A DNA stretch of 64,000 nucleotides. It comes from an uncultured Bacilli bacterium. Its GTDB lineage: Bacteria > Bacillota_I > Bacilli_A > ML615J-28 > CAG-313. This document shows positions 63,199 to 64,000 of this stretch, piece by piece. The stretch is from positions 1-64,000 of the forward strand of contig CAKONV010000002.1 in NCBI GenBank assembly GCA_934098295.1, in the 5' to 3' direction. Position numbers and translations under genes: made by a program. Each line of letters begins with the position of its first letter. Position 1 is the stretch's first letter. The notes under the pieces were generated by a model. The model made no database searches and was not told the origin of the DNA. It was given only the letters and a program-made list of their open reading frames with translations.

Positions 63199-64000
63199 CT
63201 ATAAAAGTATTTTTTCCATGAATAGGCTAGCTAATCCAAAGTATACTAACAAAGCAATTATATCATTAACAGTAGTAATTAGTGGACCGGAAGCTATAGC
63301 TGGATCCATTTTTATTTTATCCATAATTATAGGAATTATTGCCCCTAAAATTCCTGTTAAAATAAGAGCTATTGATAGTGACATAGCGATAACAAGTGAT
63401 GTCCAAAAAACATTAACATCTGAGGAAAATCCCAATAAGTTAATAAATAAATTACAAATTCCAAAACTAATTATTCCAAGTACTAAACTATTAATTAGTA
63501 TAACTAAAAATTCACGGCCAATATATTTTAATATATTTTTGCTTCCCTTTAATTCATTTCTTCCAAGTTGTCTAACTGTAACTGCTAATGTTTGAGTACC
63601 AGCATTACCTGCCATATCTAATATCATTGTATTAAAAAACCACAAAACGGTAATCTTGCTAATAATTTCTTCGAAACTACTCGTAAGGTTGCTTATCAAA
63701 AGACTTATTACTAAAAGAACAACTAACCAAGGAATTCTTTTAAATATTGGTTTCCAAAAACTTTGTTTTTCGCTTGAATCATCTTCACTAATAGTTGCCA
63801 TTTTACTATAGTCTTCTTCAATTGCGGAACTAGCAACATCCAAAGCATCATCCATGGTAACAATACCTACTAATTTACCATTATCTAAAATCGGTAAAGC
63901 ATAAATATCATAATCGTTAATTTTATTTGTGATAGAAACAACATCTTCATCAACATTTCCGTAGATATACTGTGTATCCATAATCTCATTGATGTTTTTA
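63199..64000 (-). CDS. mgtE: MgtE-type magnesium transporter (copy 2, 5' end outside window)
   Basis: This is the C-terminal part of an MgtE protein. The frame is open to the window edge; the ATG at 63981 (IMDTQYIYG) aligns to an internal Met in copy 1 (IMHTNYQSV), so it is not the real start. The visible portion has the second CBS domain, five membrane segments and IKMDPAIASGPLITTVNDIIA, the pore motif. It is clearly related to copy 1 but diverged, with no sign of recent duplication at DNA level. Confidence 0.92.
   Translation of the reverse strand, partial: KNINEIMDTQYIYGNVDEDVVSITNKINDYDIYALPILDNGKLVGIVTMDDALDVASSAIEEDYSKMATISEDDSSEKQSFWKPIFKRIPWLVVLLVISLLISNLTSSFEEIISKITVLWFFNTMILDMAGNAGTQTLAVTVRQLGRNELKGSKNILKYIGREFLVILINSLVLGIISFGICNLFINLLGFSSDVNVFWTSLVIAMSLSIALILTGILGAIIPIIMDKIKMDPAIASGPLITTVNDIIALLVYFGLASLFMEKILL

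Overview
The window reads as a chromosomal segment of a low-GC bacterium of the class Bacilli. It most resembles the wall-retaining relatives of Acholeplasma, such as the uncultured gut RF39/Izemoplasma/Erysipelotrichales-like lineages. The grounds are very AT-rich sequence, Trp encoded by TGG under the standard code, the Bacillus-type DnaB/DnaI helicase-loading pair beside polA-mutM-coaE, rpsB-tsf-pyrH-frr followed by uppS-cdsA-dxr-rseP, infC with an ATT start, and IF3-L35-L20 order. UppS, a VanY-type D,D-carboxypeptidase and LysM domains suggest peptidoglycan. Species cannot be named from this sequence. Almost everything is on the minus strand; only three genes are on plus.

Region 1 (1-20,950) is an accessory surface locus and the most interesting part. 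A strong promoter near 21,004-21,032 reads into ten tightly packed genes: three TasA/camelysin-like exported proteins, an ER-type (SipW-like, Ser/His) signal peptidase, a membrane-tethered McrB-like AAA ATPase, a McrC/DUF2357-like zinc-ribbon protein, an ABC ATPase, an ABC permease, a large exported beta-helix-like protein and an InlB-repeat lipoprotein. After a terminator, a second promoter of matching design drives a fourth small exported protein and a giant surface protein. The giant protein has at least 2,583 residues and 32 InlB-type repeats, and runs off the window's left edge. All five small or giant exported proteins share an unusual signal segment ending in a G-x-(A/G)-x-(W/Y) motif, which suggests they are substrates of the locus's own signal peptidase. 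I read this as a candidate surface-fibre or matrix assembly system with a repurposed McrBC-like ATPase module; the combination is inferred, not proven.

Region 2 (21,500-40,200) is mixed. It holds leuS with a membrane protein, a plus-strand secreted calcineurin-like phosphatase with InlB repeats and a Cys-TM-basic tail, the infC-rpmI-rplT operon behind an attenuator leader, a four-gene ABC locus with a secreted beta-rich protein, topB behind a second ABC exporter, nagA with a lipoprotein, and a ZIP transporter with a methyltransferase.

Region 3 (40,300-64,000) is core housekeeping: rseP-dxr-cdsA-uppS, frr-pyrH-tsf-rpsB, a GNAT acetyltransferase, xerC/D-like and trmFO, a signal-less LysM protein, dnaI-dnaB-(unknown)-mutM::coaE fusion-polA, then vanY and a tiny Tyr/Pro-rich protein on plus, cca with a lipoprotein, and two tandem mgtE genes, the second cut by the right edge.
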